A program made the translations under genes and the position numbers. From Acerihabitans sp035013185 (lineage in GTDB: Bacteria > Pseudomonadota > Gammaproteobacteria > Enterobacterales > Enterobacteriaceae): a stretch of DNA of 64,000 nt. The first letter of the stretch is position 1. Each line of letters begins with the position of its first letter. The DNA lies in contig NZ_JAYGJO010000005.1 in the NCBI RefSeq assembly GCF_035013185.1, positions 186,001 to 250,000 on the forward strand, in the 5' to 3' direction. Below, one piece after another: positions 45,260 through 54,833 of the stretch. The notes below the pieces were generated by a model. That model did not search any database. It saw only the letters and a list, made by a program, of their open reading frames with translations, and was not told the origin of the DNA.

Positions 45260-47242
45260 TTACCTATTCTGACGTCGCATCATATACATAAAATAAGGCG
45301 AACCAATAAAAGTGGCACATAATCCAGCCGGAATTTGCCAGGGATAAATAAGGTTTCGTCCGATCCAGTCGGCAAACAGCAGCAACATCGCCCCCGTCAG
45401 CGCCGACGCCAATAATCGACTAAGCCCACGCTGGAATCCCATCATCACGACCAAATGTGGGGCAATCAATCCGACGAAGCTTAGTGGCCCGGTCAGTAGC
45501 GTTGCGCTGGCGCTCAGCAACGCGGCCAGTAGTAATATGATTAATCTGCTATAGGACACTGACATTCCAATCGAGCGCATCACCGTTTCCCCAAGGGGAA
45601 AACGGTCAAGCCAGCGGACCAGCAAGGGCAGTATCAGCAGCGTTACCAGTAATATCATCAACGCAGGGCCGACTTCCGTCGGGGTGACGCGGTAGGTCGA
45701 GCCGGCCATCCAGTTGAGCAGGAATAGGGAACGATCATCTCCGCTAGCAATATAAAGCGCCGTTATCGCATTACACGCCGTGCCGGTGGCCATGCCGGTT
45801 AGCAAAACGCGCTCTGGTGAGAAGTGAGCTTTACGACTGAGCGCCACTATCATTGCCAGTGTTGCCAACGCGCCAGCGGTGGCGGCGAATAAGAGTGTCG
45901 CTGGGTTGAGCGCACCGGTGAACATAAACAGTATCACCACCCCCAATGCAGAACCTGAGCTGATACCCAGTACTTCAGGGCTGGCCATCGCATTCGCCGT
46001 CATTCTCTGCATCAGGGTGCCCGCAATCGCCAACATTGCGCCAGAAGCGATGGCAGCCAGCACTCGCGGTGCGCGCCAGGTCATTAGGTGCTGAAACGAT
46101 TCACCCGTGGACCATGTCCAGCCGCTAGGAAGACGCCCAAAGGCAACAGCAAACCACACCATCAAAAGCAGTAACACAGACATCACCACCAGTAATCGCC
46201 CGGGTGTGCGGACGCGCCGTTGCGCAGGTGCGGAAGAAACAGTGTAATGCCGCTCGCGCAAGCGCGGTATGAGTATCAGTAGCAACGGCGCACCAGTCAA
46301 TGCGGTTGCCAGACCTGCGGGGATGTCTGTATTCACAACCTGACTTAACGCCTGAACCAGCACATCAGCAAAGGTCAGCATCAGCGCCCCCGTCACAGGA
46401 ACCAGAATCAAACGTATGGGAAGACGTCTGATGCCGGTCAGCCTGACCGCTGCAGGCGCAGCAAGGCCAATAAAGCTGATGACGCCTATCCTGCTGACGA
46501 CCATTGAGCTCAGCCAGACTGCCAGCAGCAGTAATAGTAACCTGGCATAACGTACCGAGAGGCCAACACTGTGTGCGGTCTGTTCATTCAGACCTAACAG
46601 GCTAAGTGGCCGGATGAGTGTAACCAGCAGCAACAGCGCAATGGTTAACTGTGTGACCAGCCAGCGCGCCGTCAGCCAGTCATTCTGGACCAGTGAACCG
46701 GTCTGCCAGAGAAAGAGATCCATGAGTGCGGCATGATTGAACAGTACAAGCACCGCACTGACGCTGGAGAAGAACAGCGTGACAACCATGCCTCCCAATA
46801 TCAGTGACAGGGGGGACAACTCCCGCTTTCTCGCCAGCATCATCACCAGTGACAGCGTCAGTGCCGAACCGACGAACGCGACCCATTCGCGACCCACCAT
46901 GAGAACAACCGGGAACCAAAGACCACATATTACCAGCGCTAGCCAGGCCCCGGCCGAAATACCCAACGTTGCGGGTTCTGCCAGGGGGTTACGCAGCACC
47001 TGCTGGAAAATAAATCCTGCAAGGCTTAATGCCGCACCGGCGAGAAGGCTGACTGCCAGTCGCGGTAGCGTACTGTAGTGAAACATCAGCTGCGGGTACG
47101 AGTCTCCGTCTGGCGACCACACCGCCGCAAGGAGATCGCTAAGTGGCATAAGCGCGATGTTATGGGTAAAAAACAGGCCAGATCCCAGCAGCAGCAGGGC
47201 AGTCAAGATCAAATAACTTCTGGAGTATGTTAAGGGTATCAA
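45260..47242 (-). CDS. fhuB: Ferric hydroxamate ABC transporter permease FhuB
   Basis: 660 residues, the double-length (two fused permease halves, about 20 membrane segments) architecture specific to FhuB. Each half carries an FeCD block: RNPLAEPATLGISAGAWLALV and ANAMASPEVLGISSGSALGVV, and FIGLAAPAAVRL and FVGLIAPHLVVM. It forms the inner-membrane channel for FhuD-delivered siderophore. It overlaps fhuD by 4 bases (ATGA-type coupling). The ATPase partner FhuC is not in the window. Confidence 0.96.
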   Translation of the reverse strand: MIPLTYSRSYLILTALLLLGSGLFFTHNIALMPLSDLLAAVWSPDGDSYPQLMFHYSTLPRLAVSLLAGAALSLAGFIFQQVLRNPLAEPATLGISAGAWLALVICGLWFPVVLMVGREWVAFVGSALTLSLVMMLARKRELSPLSLILGGMVVTLFFSSVSAVLVLFNHAALMDLFLWQTGSLVQNDWLTARWLVTQLTIALLLLVTLIRPLSLLGLNEQTAHSVGLSVRYARLLLLLLAVWLSSMVVSRIGVISFIGLAAPAAVRLTGIRRLPIRLILVPVTGALMLTFADVLVQALSQVVNTDIPAGLATALTGAPLLLILIPRLRERHYTVSSAPAQRRVRTPGRLLVVMSVLLLLMVWFAVAFGRLPSGWTWSTGESFQHLMTWRAPRVLAAIASGAMLAIAGTLMQRMTANAMASPEVLGISSGSALGVVILFMFTGALNPATLLFAATAGALATLAMIVALSRKAHFSPERVLLTGMATGTACNAITALYIASGDDRSLFLLNWMAGSTYRVTPTEVGPALMILLVTLLILPLLVRWLDRFPLGETVMRSIGMSVSYSRLIILLLAALLSASATLLTGPLSFVGLIAPHLVVMMGFQRGLSRLLASALTGAMLLLFADWIGRNLIYPWQIPAGLCATFIGSPYFMYMMRRQNR

Positions 47243-48126
47243 ACGTTCTGCTCCTTCATTGCCCTTTCGAGTTCGTTGAGAAAGTGCATTGCACAGAGGA
47301 GTCCACCGCTAGGGTACAATCGGCTCATTCTACTGTAACGGCCTTCTTTAATCAGCGGAATAGCCTGCCACAAGGGGGAAGAAAACAGATCGTTTACATT
47401 GCTCCTTTCTTGTCGATTACTGAAAAAAATCAGACGTGCATCGGGTTGCTTTAGTAAATAATCCAGTCCGACAACGGCGCCGCCCCAGGAGTTGGTGTTC
47501 CCCTCATAGGCATTTTGGAAACCCATTCTTTTCAGCAGGTCGTCATACATTCCCTTACGTCCAAAAAGCAATAGATGGCGACCATCGTCGTTAATTCGCG
47601 CCAGAAAAAGTGGGCGCCCCCGATATTTTTTCAAGGCTGAACCCGTTGCCGTCAACTGGTCTGAAGCCTTTGCGTTCAGTTTTTGCGACGCGCGGGTGAC
47701 CGACGCATAATTCCCTAAACGCGTGATCATCTGCTGAGCAGCCAGCCAGGGTGAACGGTTAGGGCTGAAAATATCCATTGCCGCAACGGGCGCAATTTGC
47801 TGCAGCCGAGAATTTACCTGCGCCTGAGCGTGTGAGCACAGAATGATGTCTGGCCTGAGTGTCTCCAGCAGTTCCAGATTAGGCTCGTTGGGCAGTCCAG
47901 CTTCCTGCACGCTATCGGGCAGTTGAGGATTAATGATAAATTTTTGATACCAGCGTTTATTCGCTACGGCGATTGGGGCAATGCCGAGACCCAGCAGGCT
48001 TTCCGTAATGGCAAGGTCAAGTGACACGATTTTCAACTGCAGTAGATGGCCTGAACCTGAACCCAGTGAATATGCCGCTGGGAGTAATGTCATGCCTGCC
48101 AGTAGTAACTTTCTTCGGGTTAACAC
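47239..48126 (-). CDS. fhuD: Ferric hydroxamate periplasmic binding protein FhuD
   Basis: 295 residues from a GTG at 48126. The leader LTRRKLLLAGMTLLPAAYSLG has the twin-Arg-like start seen in FhuD proteins. The fold markers are LGIAPIAVANKRWYQ, NLELLETLRPDIILCS and the central helix. It carries the siderophore to FhuB. First gene of the minus-strand unit, with a Fur-box match 32 bases upstream. The ribosome binding site is weak, so the start could be wrong by a few codons. Confidence 0.93.
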   Translation of the reverse strand: MLTRRKLLLAGMTLLPAAYSLGSGSGHLLQLKIVSLDLAITESLLGLGIAPIAVANKRWYQKFIINPQLPDSVQEAGLPNEPNLELLETLRPDIILCSHAQAQVNSRLQQIAPVAAMDIFSPNRSPWLAAQQMITRLGNYASVTRASQKLNAKASDQLTATGSALKKYRGRPLFLARINDDGRHLLLFGRKGMYDDLLKRMGFQNAYEGNTNSWGGAVVGLDYLLKQPDARLIFFSNRQERSNVNDLFSSPLWQAIPLIKEGRYSRMSRLYPSGGLLCAMHFLNELERAMKEQNV

Positions 48127-48157
48127 GACAGAAGTCCGTATGATTATTAACAGTGAA

Positions 48158-48172
48158 TGATAATCATTATTA
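48158..48172. promoter_or_regulatory. Fur box upstream of fhuD
   Basis: TGATAATCATTATTA matches the 7-1-7 Fur consensus at all but one defined position, 32 bases upstream of the fhuD start. With the site at 42330 it makes both iron units Fur-controlled. Confidence 0.85.
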
Positions 48173-48256
48173 ATACAGAAATTGTCATTGTTGACAAGAA
48201 TTTACGCAGTTGTGTGCTGAGAAAACATACATGAAGGATATATTATCCCCTAAACA

Positions 48257-48508
48257 CTCCAACTTCTGGCCATCATAGGGGATCCCATCGCGCAGGTTGG
48301 CGCACCCCTGATGATCAATGCCGTCCTCAACGAAAAACAGATCCCAGACACCTTGATGGTTCCCCTCCGTGTATATTCACGTGATCTGTCAAGTGCCATT
48401 GCCTATGCCATTGCCGCTCAACGTGGCAGTGAATTGATTATTGGAGGTGTAACGTCACCCAGTGCTAATGACATGGCCGGGGAAAGTGCCGTTTTTACAA
48501 CGAAGTGA
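48257..48508 (+). pseudogene. Shikimate dehydrogenase-like (AroE family) fragment
   Basis: The frame opens after a stop and reads LLAIIGDPIAQVGAPLMINA, then PDTLMVPLRVYSRDLSSAI, the N-terminal substrate-binding part of AroE/quinate dehydrogenase-like proteins. It lacks the catalytic Lys/Asp region in order and the NADP domain. The remainder to 48691 is not recognisable. Confidence 0.65.
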
Positions 48509-48691
48509 TGTCCTTAACATCGTGCTGGAAAATGTAGGGATCGGATAAAAGGCCAAACTGCTCCTGGCCGCATTCGGTATAGGACTGTGCATCATGATTG
48601 TGCTGGGCTATCGGCTGTGACTGCTGCGCAGATCGCTTACCTACGTGGCACCGACAGTGTTAAACGGCTTTTAACGGCCACATGTTGACAG
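48509..48691. other. Debris between AroE fragment and FAD oxidoreductase
   Basis: No gene. A short frame (KLLLAAFGIGLCIM) resembles a membrane or synthase segment but is too short to assign. Confidence 0.3.
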
Positions 48692-49876
48692 TTACTGTGC
48701 AGCCGGATAATGAAGTGTCGCAAGCGCGGGGAAATCGTCTGCCGTTTTACCCAGCAGTCGTTCAGGTGAAAAATCCTTAAGGAGCGGCGAACGTTTTTGC
48801 TCCATGAGTTCCTCCGCGCAAAGCCTCCCCAGCAACGGCGCCAGGGTCATTCCGCTATGTGTTACCATCAGATATACGTGCTGAAACGGCGTGACATACC
48901 CGATAGCGGGAAGACCATCGGCCGGACGCGAGCGTTGTCCGATAGCAATACGTTCAATTTGTGCATGATCGGTATTTTCAAATCGCCGGCGCAGGCGACG
49001 CAAGAACTCCTGTCCGATAAATCCCTCTGCTGGTGGCGGTAATGATGGATTAGCATGACTATCGAGATCGGGAGCCTGTAACAACAGTCGTCCGCCGCCC
49101 TCAGGACGGATATTGAGCCCCGGCGTGATCAGATTAGCATGCAACTGAACGAACTGGGGCTGGGTATAAGTAAGAAAACCGCAGGCAATCTTATCTGCTT
49201 TATTGGCATCAATCATGGCAAATTTTTGCCCCAGCACAGACATTAACTCTTGCGACCAGCGGCCGGTTGCCATCACGACGTTATCTCCCTGCCAGCGACG
49301 GCCATCGGCCAGTGTGAGAGTGGCTCCGTCGCTGTTTTCATTGAGGTCGACCACATCGCTGTTTATTTCTAACCGGGCGCCATAATCACGGGCCTCTGTC
49401 CATAGTCTTGCCAGCAGCAAGGTCGGATAGAGCAGGCATTCGGAGGGAAAATGCCAGATGTCACCAGCACGGGGATCCAACCGTATCTCAGGAATGCTCG
49501 TCTGCATTATTTTGGGTTCTATTTTTTGGGCCGGATAATGCAACGCAATCAATTGTTTGGCGCGTTGGTCCAATCTTTTCTGATCGGCATCATTACTTGC
49601 CCATTCGTACGTTCCCGATTTAATCAGCCAGCGCACGCTCGATGTCGACTCTTGCTGTAGTTTTATATGTTCATCAATAGCCGCTGAATTGAGCAGGTGG
49701 TAACTCAGCGGTTCTTTTCCGTTAGAGTTAATCCATGCAAATGTGGTTGTGCTGGTTCCGGCACCGATATGGCTACGTTCAAACAGCGTCACGTTTGCCC
49801 CTTTACGCACAAGTGAACGCGCCACGGAAAGTCCCAATATACCGGCTCCGATCACTGCAATGTTTTTTTTAGACAT
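48692..49876 (-). CDS. FAD-dependent oxidoreductase, D-amino-acid-oxidase (DAO) family
   Basis: 394 residues. The FAD-binding dinucleotide motif is IAVIGAGILGLSVARSLVRKGANVTLFE (residues 5-32). GTSTTTFAWINSNGKEP follows, as in the DadA/glycine-oxidase family. GMTLAPLLGRLCAEELM near the end closes the FAD site. It probably oxidises an amine or amino acid in the cytoplasm. AAAGGATT precedes the ATG. No operon partner; the substrate is unknown. It is not the classic DadA because the length and the first loop differ. Confidence 0.9.
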   Translation of the reverse strand: MSKKNIAVIGAGILGLSVARSLVRKGANVTLFERSHIGAGTSTTTFAWINSNGKEPLSYHLLNSAAIDEHIKLQQESTSSVRWLIKSGTYEWASNDADQKRLDQRAKQLIALHYPAQKIEPKIMQTSIPEIRLDPRAGDIWHFPSECLLYPTLLLARLWTEARDYGARLEINSDVVDLNENSDGATLTLADGRRWQGDNVVMATGRWSQELMSVLGQKFAMIDANKADKIACGFLTYTQPQFVQLHANLITPGLNIRPEGGGRLLLQAPDLDSHANPSLPPPAEGFIGQEFLRRLRRRFENTDHAQIERIAIGQRSRPADGLPAIGYVTPFQHVYLMVTHSGMTLAPLLGRLCAEELMEQKRSPLLKDFSPERLLGKTADDFPALATLHYPAAQ

Positions 49877-50208
49877 AACATCAATCCTTTCTCTGCCAAC
49901 GAGTCATGATAACTTTATAAATAAAATCAAAAAAATTCATGTTTTATTTTTTGGAAAAAATATTTATATGTTTAGTCTTATTCTGACTGATAGAACATTC
50001 TTATGCGGGATATGTGAACATCCCCGTAGTAGAAACCGGGGGTGCGGACGATTTATTGGACTCGTTTACACGCCCTCTACTATTTGTAGCAGACTGGGTG
50101 TAGCAGACTGGCATAACGCGGCAGGTTCCTGACGTAAACAGTCGCTGACCGCTTCAGCGCACCTACCCACGGTTAGCGTGCAGGCGCGCTTTTATTATCG
50201 AAACACTA
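49877..50208. other. Non-coding gap between FAD oxidoreductase and SDR fragment
   Basis: No gene. TGTAGCAGACTGG occurs twice in tandem near 50087-50113. It presumably includes the FAD oxidoreductase promoter. Confidence 0.4.
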
Positions 50209-50667
50209 TTAGTTGAATACCATGCCGCCATCAATTATCAACGCTTGTCCGGTCATATAGTCTGAGTCGGGCCCCGCTAGATAAGATACACAGGCCGCCA
50301 CGTCTTCCGGCTCGGATATCCGGCCCAGCGCGACCGTTTTTGCCCACTGCTGCAGACCCCACTCCAGCGACTGCTTATTTTCATCAGCGACTTTCTTGGC
50401 GATGTTCTCCATCATTGGCGTACGCACAATACCCGGGCAATAGGCATTGACGGTAACGCCGAGTTTAGCCAAGTCGCGGGCGGCCGTTTGGGTAATCCCC
50501 CGTACGGCAAACTTGGTTGCGCCGTAGACTGCCAGGTCAGGGTTGCCTACCTGTCCCGCCTGGGATGAGGCATTAATTATCTTGCCGACGATCTCCCTCG
50601 ATTTGGTGGGTTTTTTGGATTTAAAGTGTTTAAGGGCGGCTTGGATACCCCAATATACGCCACCCAC
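50209..50667 (-). pseudogene. budC: Acetoin (diacetyl) reductase, 5'-truncated
   Basis: The C-terminal 152 residues of a BudC-type meso-2,3-butanediol dehydrogenase/acetoin reductase: GGVYWGIQAALKHF, then KIINASSQAGQVGNPDLAVYGATKFAVRGITQTAARDLA with the catalytic Ser, Tyr and Lys, and SDYMTGQALIIDGGMVFN at the end. The first ~100 residues, including the NAD-binding TGxxxGIG motif, are missing. Sequence before 50671 is unrelated and holds a plus-strand terminator, marking the breakpoint. It cannot be an active enzyme. Confidence 0.85.
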
Positions 50668-50681
50668 ATTTTATTTATTAT

Positions 50682-50703
50682 CCGCTTTGAGCGGGTTTTT
50701 TTT
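50682..50703 (+). terminator. Short intrinsic terminator at the budC breakpoint
   Basis: CCGCT-TTG-AGCGG followed by GTTTTTTTT. No plus-strand gene precedes it, so it was probably brought in with the sequence that replaced the budC start. Confidence 0.7.
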
Positions 50704-50812
50704 ATTCATTTCCAATGATGCCTTGGTCTAGTGGGGAAGCGAGCGGTAAATTACCCGTAAAACCGAATGCGGGAAAAGTGCAACAGATAACCGCCTGACG
50801 GCGGTCATTTAG

Positions 50813-51208
50813 TCAGGCGTTCTGGTATAGATCCCACCGGTTGCCATAGATATCTTCAAAAACCACAACCATTCCGTATTCTTCCTTGCGCGGTTCCTCG
50901 CAGAAATGCACGCCCTTCGCCCTCATCAAGCGGTAATCGCGCCAGAAGTCGTCGGTTTGAAGAAAAAGAAAGACGCGTCCTCCGCACTGGTTGCCGATGA
51001 AAGATTCCTGACGTTCGTTGGATGCTCGTGCGAGAAGTAGATGACAATCACTGTCAGGGTTAGGGGTGACAACAACCCAGCGTTTACCTGGCTGAGGTGT
51101 ATCCTCAACGAGATGAAAGCCTAACATGGTGGTGTAGTATTCAATTGCGCGATCATAATCATCCACAACAATAGCGACATAGCCCATGCATTTTTTCTGT
51201 GTTCTCAC
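50813..51208 (-). CDS. VOC-superfamily (glyoxalase/bleomycin-resistance-like) protein
   Basis: 131 residues from a GTG at 51208, supported by AAGGAG 9 bases upstream. The fold is MGYVAIVVDDYDRAIEYYTTMLGFHLVED, then VVVFEDIYGNRWDLYQ with the metal-site Glu in the last strand. YurT-like relatives are metal-dependent isomerases, dioxygenases or resistance proteins. No substrate can be assigned. Single gene between a budC fragment and an IS3 scar. Confidence 0.88.
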   Translation of the reverse strand: MRTQKKCMGYVAIVVDDYDRAIEYYTTMLGFHLVEDTPQPGKRWVVVTPNPDSDCHLLLARASNERQESFIGNQCGGRVFLFLQTDDFWRDYRLMRAKGVHFCEEPRKEEYGMVVVFEDIYGNRWDLYQNA

Positions 51209-51447
51209 TGCGGTCTCCTTACGTTGGATATCTTCAGGTACCCTTAAGACGTTACCTCAATTAATTTAAAAAGCAGACAATAACTATCTGAAATTACAAA
51301 AAAGGGTAGTTAGGCATTCTGTCCGTAAACCCGAAGTCGTTATTTTACAGTGAGATAACTATAGAGTAGAGGGATAATCTGTACGGTCTTGTCCCGGAAC
51401 CGGACGTTTTCTTTCATAGCAGGAGCAGTTATGAATTCAGGTATAAC

Positions 51448-51599
51448 TGAACCCACCTAGTAATAACGGACACGGCCTAAGCGAGATTCTTTCGTTCATA
51501 TTGTTGCGGGCTTAGCCCACCATTAGCACTGTGCCGACGGTAGCGGTTATAGTCAATTTCAATGTAACTGAACACAGCGTCTTTCATTTTTTGTCTGCT
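51448..51599 (-). pseudogene. IS3-family transposase OrfB C-terminus with terminal sequence
   Basis: Leftward frame MKDAVFSYIEIDYNRYRRHSANGGLSPQQYERKNLA ends at 51477 and is the standard end of IS3-family OrfB (YIExxYNRxRxHSALGxLSPxxYE). Bases 51448-51472 just beyond it resemble an IS3 terminal repeat (starting TGAACC). The catalytic part is lost. Confidence 0.88.
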
Positions 51600-51894
51600 G
51601 GCAAAAAAAACGTCACAGACTTAATCGTGGCGGTGATCCCTCTATGTTAGGGCATATGTCATCCCTATTAAAAACACGAATGGGGTAACGATCTTGCGGC
51701 TGCCTGGCGGCATTGTGCTGCTGGGGTAAAAGCATCCAGGTTTTGCGTGAGTTTGCTTGTGGCGGCGAGTCAGCGGCGTAGGGCGGGTATTAAAAAGCTC
51801 TGGACAGGTTGGGCGAACCCGTGCCAGAGCGCCATAGAGATTTAAGGCCAATCAGCAGCGACTTTTTCCGCCAAGGCCGCAATGGGTAAGGCCA
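51600..51894. other. Debris between IS3 scar and aldolase gene
   Basis: No supportable gene or terminator. It is probably part of the collapsed IS plus the 3' flank of the aldolase operon. Confidence 0.35.
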
Positions 51895-52758
51895 TTATCT
51901 GAAATGAGTTGCTTTACCGCTGGAACCGGATATTTTAATATAATTTTGCAACACGTCTTTGGCTGTGATTTCCATATTAATCATCATTGACATAAAATCG
52001 ATATCCGGCGTTTCTTGCAGTGCGGTTTTTAATCCCTCTTTGCAACTGACGAACGTATCGGTGCAAACGTTGATTTTATTGATGCCGCACGCCACCGCCT
52101 GGCGGATATTCGCCTCGCCGGAATCAGAGCCACCGTGCAATACCAACGGCTTGCCGGTGGCTTGCTTGATTTGCGTAATCCGATCAAAGTCTATTTTGGG
52201 CGCGCGGTTGGCCGGATATTTACCGTGTGCGGTGCCAACCGCAATCGCCAGCGCATCCACGCCGGTGGCCTCGAAAAAATACACGGCGTCTTCCACCCGG
52301 GTATACAAATCGCATTTTTCATCATCTGCATTGGCCGCCTGGCCAATAAAACCAATCTCACCTTCCACTGTGACGTTTTGCGAATGACACATCGTAACTA
52401 CGTCTTTGGTACGCCGGATGTTTTCTTCCATGGAATATTCTGACGCGTCAATCATAATCGATGAAAACTGATGGCGGAAGGCGTGGGTAATGCGTTCGTA
52501 ATCCCGGCCGTGGTCCAGATTAAGCGCGACTGGCACGGTCGCTCTGGCCGCCAGGATCCTGACAATACTGGAAATGATTTCTCCATCGCCATGCTTACTC
52601 ATTTGTCCTTGGCCAATATTGATAATAATCGGCGCGTTTTCTTCCTGTGCGGCGCGAATAGCGCCGCGCACCAATTCCAAGTTGACCACGCTGGCGGAAA
52701 TAACGCCATAATAATGCTGGTTGGCGTCGTCTAAAATAGTTTTCATAGTTACATACAT
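51895..52758 (-). CDS. Class II ketose-bisphosphate aldolase (GatY/KbaY/FbaA-like)
   Basis: 287 residues from the ATG at 52758, with GAGGTAAT upstream. Zinc and catalytic residues are in LNLDHGRDY (D82, H83), EGEIGF, AVGTAHGKYP and LHGGSDS. The ketohexose-1,6-bisphosphate (fructose, tagatose or a related sugar) is cleaved to dihydroxyacetone phosphate and glyceraldehyde 3-phosphate. It is the last gene of the PTS operon, 205 bases after EIIC, so it probably acts on the phosphorylated PTS product after a further phosphorylation or isomerisation step that is not encoded here. Confidence 0.92.
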   Translation of the reverse strand: MYVTMKTILDDANQHYYGVISASVVNLELVRGAIRAAQEENAPIIINIGQGQMSKHGDGEIISSIVRILAARATVPVALNLDHGRDYERITHAFRHQFSSIMIDASEYSMEENIRRTKDVVTMCHSQNVTVEGEIGFIGQAANADDEKCDLYTRVEDAVYFFEATGVDALAIAVGTAHGKYPANRAPKIDFDRITQIKQATGKPLVLHGGSDSGEANIRQAVACGINKINVCTDTFVSCKEGLKTALQETPDIDFMSMMINMEITAKDVLQNYIKISGSSGKATHFR

Positions 52759-52963
52759 GATATTACCTCGATATAAGTTAGTGACTTTCAGACAGATGAA
52801 CACTACCCTCCGCACACTTGATAAAATTCAAATGGTCCGTGGATGTTATTTAAATAACACGTCGGCGATAATCGGCTACATTAGGCTGTAACGGTTTCAC
52901 ACATTTTTTCCAGCGCGGCGGTTTTTCCACACGCTTCAGTGTGAGCAGAATAAACCGACCGGC

Positions 52964-54037
52964 TTATTTGATACTGATTTCAAAATCATCTATTTCAGGC
53001 TCGTCTTCGGCGCCGGCCAACTGATCAGACGCTTTTAGCACCGGTTTTAGCAAGGTTAAAACCGCCGCGGTGATCAGGCTGCCGATCGTCAGTGCCGCCA
53101 CAAAACCCCATGGATGACCCATAATCGGAATTACAAAGATTCCGCCATGGGGTACCGTGCTGGTGACATTCCACAGCATGGAGAGTCCGGCTGCGCTGGC
53201 GGCGCCGGCCATACAGGCGGGAATAACACGCAGCGGATCGGCGGCAGCAAAGGGCAGAACGCCCTCGGTAATAAAACACAGGCCCAGCGGCAGTGCGGCT
53301 TTGGCGGCTTCGATTTCAGCCTGCGTATACCGCTTGCGGCGCGAAATAAACACAGATAACGCGACACCGATCGGCGGCACCATTCCTCCCACGATTTTGG
53401 CTGCTTCCGGCCCGTAGATTCCTTGGGCCAGCATGGCGTTGGAGAACAGCGATGCGGATTTGTTGACCGGGCCCCCAAGATCAAACCCCATCATGGCGCC
53501 GATGATCACGCCAAGCACCATTCGGGACCCGCCCATCAGGCCGCTCATCCAGTCGATGACCGCGGCCTGGGTGATGGCTAACGGCTTTCCGAGAAACAGA
53601 TAAAACACCAGACCAACTATCAGGGTGGATAATAACGGAATAAACAACACCGGCATTAACCCCTGCATACTGGACGGTAGTTTGAGATACCGCCGGATAG
53701 CCAGGATCAGGTAGCCCACCAAAAAGGCCGCCAGCATCCCGCCCAGAAAACCGGCCTTAATATCGAGCGCCACAAAACCTAAAATTAACCCTGGTGTAAT
53801 CCCCGGCCGTTCCGCAATCGAGTACGCCACGCCCGCTGTCAGCACCGGCACCACCAGACCCATCGCCAATACGCCAAGCTGGTTAATAAACCATGGCATG
53901 GTCTGGGTGGCATTGGCGACAAACGCGCCGCCGAAAATTTTGGCAATCGCCATACATAACCCCCCGGCGACCACCACCGGGATCATATAAGAGACCCCGG
54001 TCAGCATATGTTTTTTAAAACCAAGATTGTAAGCCAT
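52964..54037 (-). CDS. PTS fructose-family EIIC permease
   Basis: 357 residues with about nine membrane segments. MAYNLGFKKHMLTGVSYMIP, the FDLGGPVNKSASLFS block and ITEGVLPFAAADPLRVIP are the fructose-EIIC hallmarks. It is a free-standing permease without fused EIIA or EIIB. It has a 10-base gap after EIIB. Likely cargo is a ketose or mannosyl-type sugar; the exact one cannot be read from sequence. Confidence 0.94.
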   Translation of the reverse strand: MAYNLGFKKHMLTGVSYMIPVVVAGGLCMAIAKIFGGAFVANATQTMPWFINQLGVLAMGLVVPVLTAGVAYSIAERPGITPGLILGFVALDIKAGFLGGMLAAFLVGYLILAIRRYLKLPSSMQGLMPVLFIPLLSTLIVGLVFYLFLGKPLAITQAAVIDWMSGLMGGSRMVLGVIIGAMMGFDLGGPVNKSASLFSNAMLAQGIYGPEAAKIVGGMVPPIGVALSVFISRRKRYTQAEIEAAKAALPLGLCFITEGVLPFAAADPLRVIPACMAGAASAAGLSMLWNVTSTVPHGGIFVIPIMGHPWGFVAALTIGSLITAAVLTLLKPVLKASDQLAGAEDEPEIDDFEISIK

Positions 54038-54046
54038 TATATTTCC

Positions 54047-54373
54047 TCAGCTCTTAGAGTAACTATTGGCCATTTTTGCCTGTATTTTTTGGATCAGAGA
54101 TTTTGGTGACTTAACCACGGTCGCGATGGGCACCTCAACCACCTGCTTATTTTTAAATCTCTCCAGCCCACCGATGCCGATATCGGTAGCCAGAATAACA
54201 ATGTCGGCATTGGCGATATCTTCCGCGCTCAGTTTATCTTCAACGCCAATCGAGCCTTGGGTTTCTACTTTAATGTTATGACCCAGGCTGAGAGCGGCCT
54301 GAATCAATTTTTCCTTGGCGATATAGGTATGTGCAATGCCGGCCGTACAGGCGGTAATTCCCACGATATTCAT
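54047..54373 (-). CDS. PTS fructose-family EIIB
   Basis: 108 residues from the ATG at 54373, 6 bases after GGAG. The active Cys is in ITACTAGIAHTYIAKE, where the usual Pro of CPTGIAHT is Ala. The rest follows fructose EIIB. It phosphorylates the sugar arriving through the EIIC at 52964. The gap to EIIA is 13 bases. Confidence 0.92.
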   Translation of the reverse strand: MNIVGITACTAGIAHTYIAKEKLIQAALSLGHNIKVETQGSIGVEDKLSAEDIANADIVILATDIGIGGLERFKNKQVVEVPIATVVKSPKSLIQKIQAKMANSYSKS

Positions 54374-54386
54374 AGGCCACTCCAAA

Positions 54387-54833
54387 TTATTTAAATATGG
54401 ATAACAACTCCTCAGTGGAAGTTGCCGAGATCAGTTGCTCACAAACGTCTTCTTTTCCTAACATGCGAGCCACCTGCGACATCATTTTGACAAAATAATC
54501 ATTTTTATCTTTGGTATTGACGGCAAACAAGATAATGACCTTTACCGGGTTACCGTCCAGAGATTCCCATAGTATCGGCCGATCCAATAAGCCAATGGCA
54601 ATACAGGTATGGTTCACATAAGCGGATTTGCCATGCGGAATGGCAATAAATCCACCGATACCGGTTTTACCTTCATTTTCTCGGTGATACACATCATTAA
54701 TAAAACCGTCTTTATCATTTATTGCGCCATCTTGGTACAATAGATCTGCCAGCATGGTCAATGCCTGCGCTTTATCGTTCGCCGGCATATTAACCTGAAC
54801 AGCATTTTTATTAATAACATCAGAAAGTATCAT
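54387..54833 (-). CDS. PTS fructose/mannitol-family EIIA (EIIA-Fru/Ntr type)
   Basis: 148 residues from the ATG at 54833, preceded by AAAGGA; the ATG three codons earlier overlaps that site. The phospho-His is H67 in GIGGFIAIPHGKS. It takes phosphate from HPr (55325) and passes it to EIIB. It lies 234 bases after HPr, with no gene between them, so a separate promoter or processing site may exist there. Confidence 0.92.
   Translation of the reverse strand: MILSDVINKNAVQVNMPANDKAQALTMLADLLYQDGAINDKDGFINDVYHRENEGKTGIGGFIAIPHGKSAYVNHTCIAIGLLDRPILWESLDGNPVKVIILFAVNTKDKNDYFVKMMSQVARMLGKEDVCEQLISATSTEELLSIFK

Noticed and set aside
50725..50790. tRNA-like bases near CCTTGGTCTAGTGGGGAAG
   Set aside because: No cloverleaf with matching acceptor and anticodon arms could be drawn.
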